Below are positions 62,561 to 64,000 of a DNA stretch of 64,000 nucleotides, piece after piece. How positions within the stretch are numbered: the first letter of the stretch is position 1; each line of letters starts with the position of its first letter. The position numbers and the translations under genes were made by a program. Source of the stretch: Chitinophaga silvatica (GTDB taxonomy: Bacteria > Bacteroidota > Bacteroidia > Chitinophagales > Chitinophagaceae); contig NZ_QPMM01000010.1 in the NCBI RefSeq assembly GCF_003419895.1, positions 124,001-188,000 of the forward strand, read 5' to 3'. The notes beneath the pieces are model-generated. The model was not told the origin of the DNA, ran no database searches, and worked only from the letters and a program-made list of their open reading frames with translations.

Positions 62561-64000
62561 ATGGAACTTTCGAAAAATTACTTACCTGCAACGGTTGAAG
62601 AAAAATGGTACCAACATTGGATGGACAAGGGTTATTTCCGCTCTAAGCCGGATGGCCGTCAGCCTTTTACTGTCGTGATCCCTCCTCCTAACGTCACCGG
62701 GGTCTTGCACCTGGGCCATACTCTGAATGAAACTGTACAGGACATACTGGTGCGCCGCGCACGTATGAGTGGGTATAATGCCTGCTGGGTACCTGGTTCC
62801 GACCACGCCTCCATCGCTACCGAAGCGAAAGTGGTAGATATGCTCAAAAGAGAAAAAGGCATTGAGAAATCACAACTTAGCCGCGAAGAGTTTTTAAAAT
62901 ATGCCTTCGAATGGAAGGAGAAATACGGTGGCATCATCTACCACCAAATCAAAAAACTCGGCTGTAGCTGCGATTGGGACCGAGTTTCCTTTACAATGGA
63001 TGATCACTACTACAAAGCAGTAATTGAAGTGTTCATCGACCTGTATAAAAAAGGAGTGATCTATCGCGGTGCCAGAATGATCAACTGGGACCCTAAGGCC
63101 AAAACTGCACTCAGCGACGAAGAAGTAGAATACAAAGACATACAGGGTAAACTTTACTATGTAAAATATGCAGTAGTAGATGCTGCCGGTACTCCAACCG
63201 GTGAATATATCACTATTGCAACCCAACGCCCTGAAACTATCATGGGCGATACCGCTATTTGTGTAAACCCTGAAGATGAGAGATACGCTCACCTGAAAGG
63301 ATATTATGTAACTGTTCCATTGGTAAACCGCCGTATTCCTATCATCTTCGATACGTATGTTGATAAAGAATTCGGTACCGGTGCACTGAAAGTAACTCCC
63401 GCACACGACATCAACGACTATAACCTGGGGCTGAAACATAACCTGGAAGTAGTTGATACCCTGAACGATGATGGTACTTTAAGCGAAGCTGCCGTTGTTT
63501 TTGTAGGGATGGACAGATTTGCAGCACGTAAAAAAGTAATCGAAGCACTTGGCGAAGCCGGCATCCTGGATAAAGAACAGGAATATACTACCCGCGTAGG
63601 ATACAGCCAGCGTAACCCTGATACCGTTGTAGAACCTCGTATCTCTACCCAGTGGTTTGTGAAAATGGCCGAAATGGCGAAACCGGCACTGGATGCAGTA
63701 GTAAACGGTGATGTAAGAATACATCCGGGCGATCGCTTCCTGGCTACTTACAAATACTGGATGGAGAATGTAAAGGATTGGTGTATTTCCCGTCAGCTTT
63801 GGTGGGGCCAACGCATTCCGGCCTGGTATAATAATGATGGCGCCTTTGAAGTGGCGGCTACTGCAGATGCAGCAGTTCAGCAATTTGCTGCCCGCAATAT
63901 CTCTGTTACCCCAGCCGAACTAAGACAGGACGAGGACTGCCTCGACACCTGGTTTAGCTCCTGGCTCTGGCCAATGGAAGTATTCAACGGTATTTCCAAT
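62561..64000 (+). CDS. valS: Valyl-tRNA synthetase (3' partial)
   Basis: 480 codons are present and the gene runs off the window (full length is usually about 880). The class I HIGH motif is HLGH in PPPNVTGVLHLGHTLNE; the editing domain follows (ATQRPETIMGDTA, GTGALKVTPAHD), and the catalytic half resumes with ISRQLWWGQRIPAWY and DTWFSSWLWP. It charges tRNA-Val with valine. The start ATG gives the usual N terminus MELSKNYLPATVEEKWYQHW. Confidence 0.97.
   Translation, partial: MELSKNYLPATVEEKWYQHWMDKGYFRSKPDGRQPFTVVIPPPNVTGVLHLGHTLNETVQDILVRRARMSGYNACWVPGSDHASIATEAKVVDMLKREKGIEKSQLSREEFLKYAFEWKEKYGGIIYHQIKKLGCSCDWDRVSFTMDDHYYKAVIEVFIDLYKKGVIYRGARMINWDPKAKTALSDEEVEYKDIQGKLYYVKYAVVDAAGTPTGEYITIATQRPETIMGDTAICVNPEDERYAHLKGYYVTVPLVNRRIPIIFDTYVDKEFGTGALKVTPAHDINDYNLGLKHNLEVVDTLNDDGTLSEAAVVFVGMDRFAARKKVIEALGEAGILDKEQEYTTRVGYSQRNPDTVVEPRISTQWFVKMAEMAKPALDAVVNGDVRIHPGDRFLATYKYWMENVKDWCISRQLWWGQRIPAWYNNDGAFEVAATADAAVQQFAARNISVTPAELRQDEDCLDTWFSSWLWPMEVFNGISN

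Noticed and set aside
62894..63439. 181-codon open frame on the minus strand
   Set aside because: It lies fully antisense to valS, whose protein motifs are intact; open antisense frames arise from codon bias.

Overview
This window reads as chromosomal DNA of a member of the phylum Bacteroidota, most likely a Chitinophaga-like member of the Chitinophagales. The reasons are a type IX secretion type-B sorting domain on the first protein, a Bacteroidota-style LptD with an OstA-like partner, TonB-dependent receptors with carboxypeptidase-like N-terminal domains, DUF4249 lipoproteins, head-GIN proteins, a DUF3822-rsmD pair, a short fold-III arginine decarboxylase, and promoters of the TTTG-N19-23-TAnnTTTG type. 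Genus-level placement is inference.

Layout: 1-1.9 kb is the 3' end of a large secreted repeat protein. 2-4.3 kb holds a small zinc-ribbon protein, tRNA-Arg(TCT), ung and a PlsC-type acyltransferase. 4.3-11.5 kb is an envelope cluster (lptD divergent from an amidase, an MlaD/MCE protein and an OstA-like protein). 11.6-17.4 kb carries nhaA, a small outer-membrane protein, nnrDE and hppA. 17.5-19.0 kb is a CRISPR array with 21 repeats and no cas genes nearby. 19.2-29.6 kb is a mixed block: an SDR-like protein, an AraC regulator, a small HMA-like protein with a TonB receptor and DUF4249 lipoprotein, a sterol desaturase-like enzyme, a BlaI/BlaR1 pair and a C1 peptidase. 29.8-30.1 kb has a badly decayed second stretch of related CRISPR repeats. 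30.3-38.1 kb contains acyP, a 2H-like protein, tpiA, a GlmU-like protein, rpmE (type B), a YajQ protein and an ECF-sigma/anti-sigma/head-GIN operon. 38.4-42 kb is an outer-membrane beta-barrel receptor followed by about 1 kb of non-coding DNA with palindromic repeats. 42-64 kb is mainly housekeeping: lgt, a bacilliredoxin, Hsp20, arginine decarboxylase, pyrE, coaD, rsmD, a MATE pump, folB, trxB, the primary sigma factor, threonine aldolase and the 5' part of valS.

The most interesting structure is the CRISPR material. The left array has 14 identical repeats, one single-base variant, then six repeats of a different, drifting type; about 10.8 kb further on, five more decayed repeats of that second type lie in the same orientation. 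One reading is that a single old array was split by the gene block now between the two parts. Other points worth checking are twin operators in front of blaI, a BlaR1-like sensor with a proline-rich/coiled-coil output instead of a penicillin-binding domain, a terminator hairpin whose loop holds the start codon of the next gene (51.2 kb), a 17-bp tandem repeat upstream of a receptor gene, and an operator-like palindrome placed exactly between promoter elements at 19.17 kb.

All functional statements rest on recognising families by eye from sequence; no database search was run.
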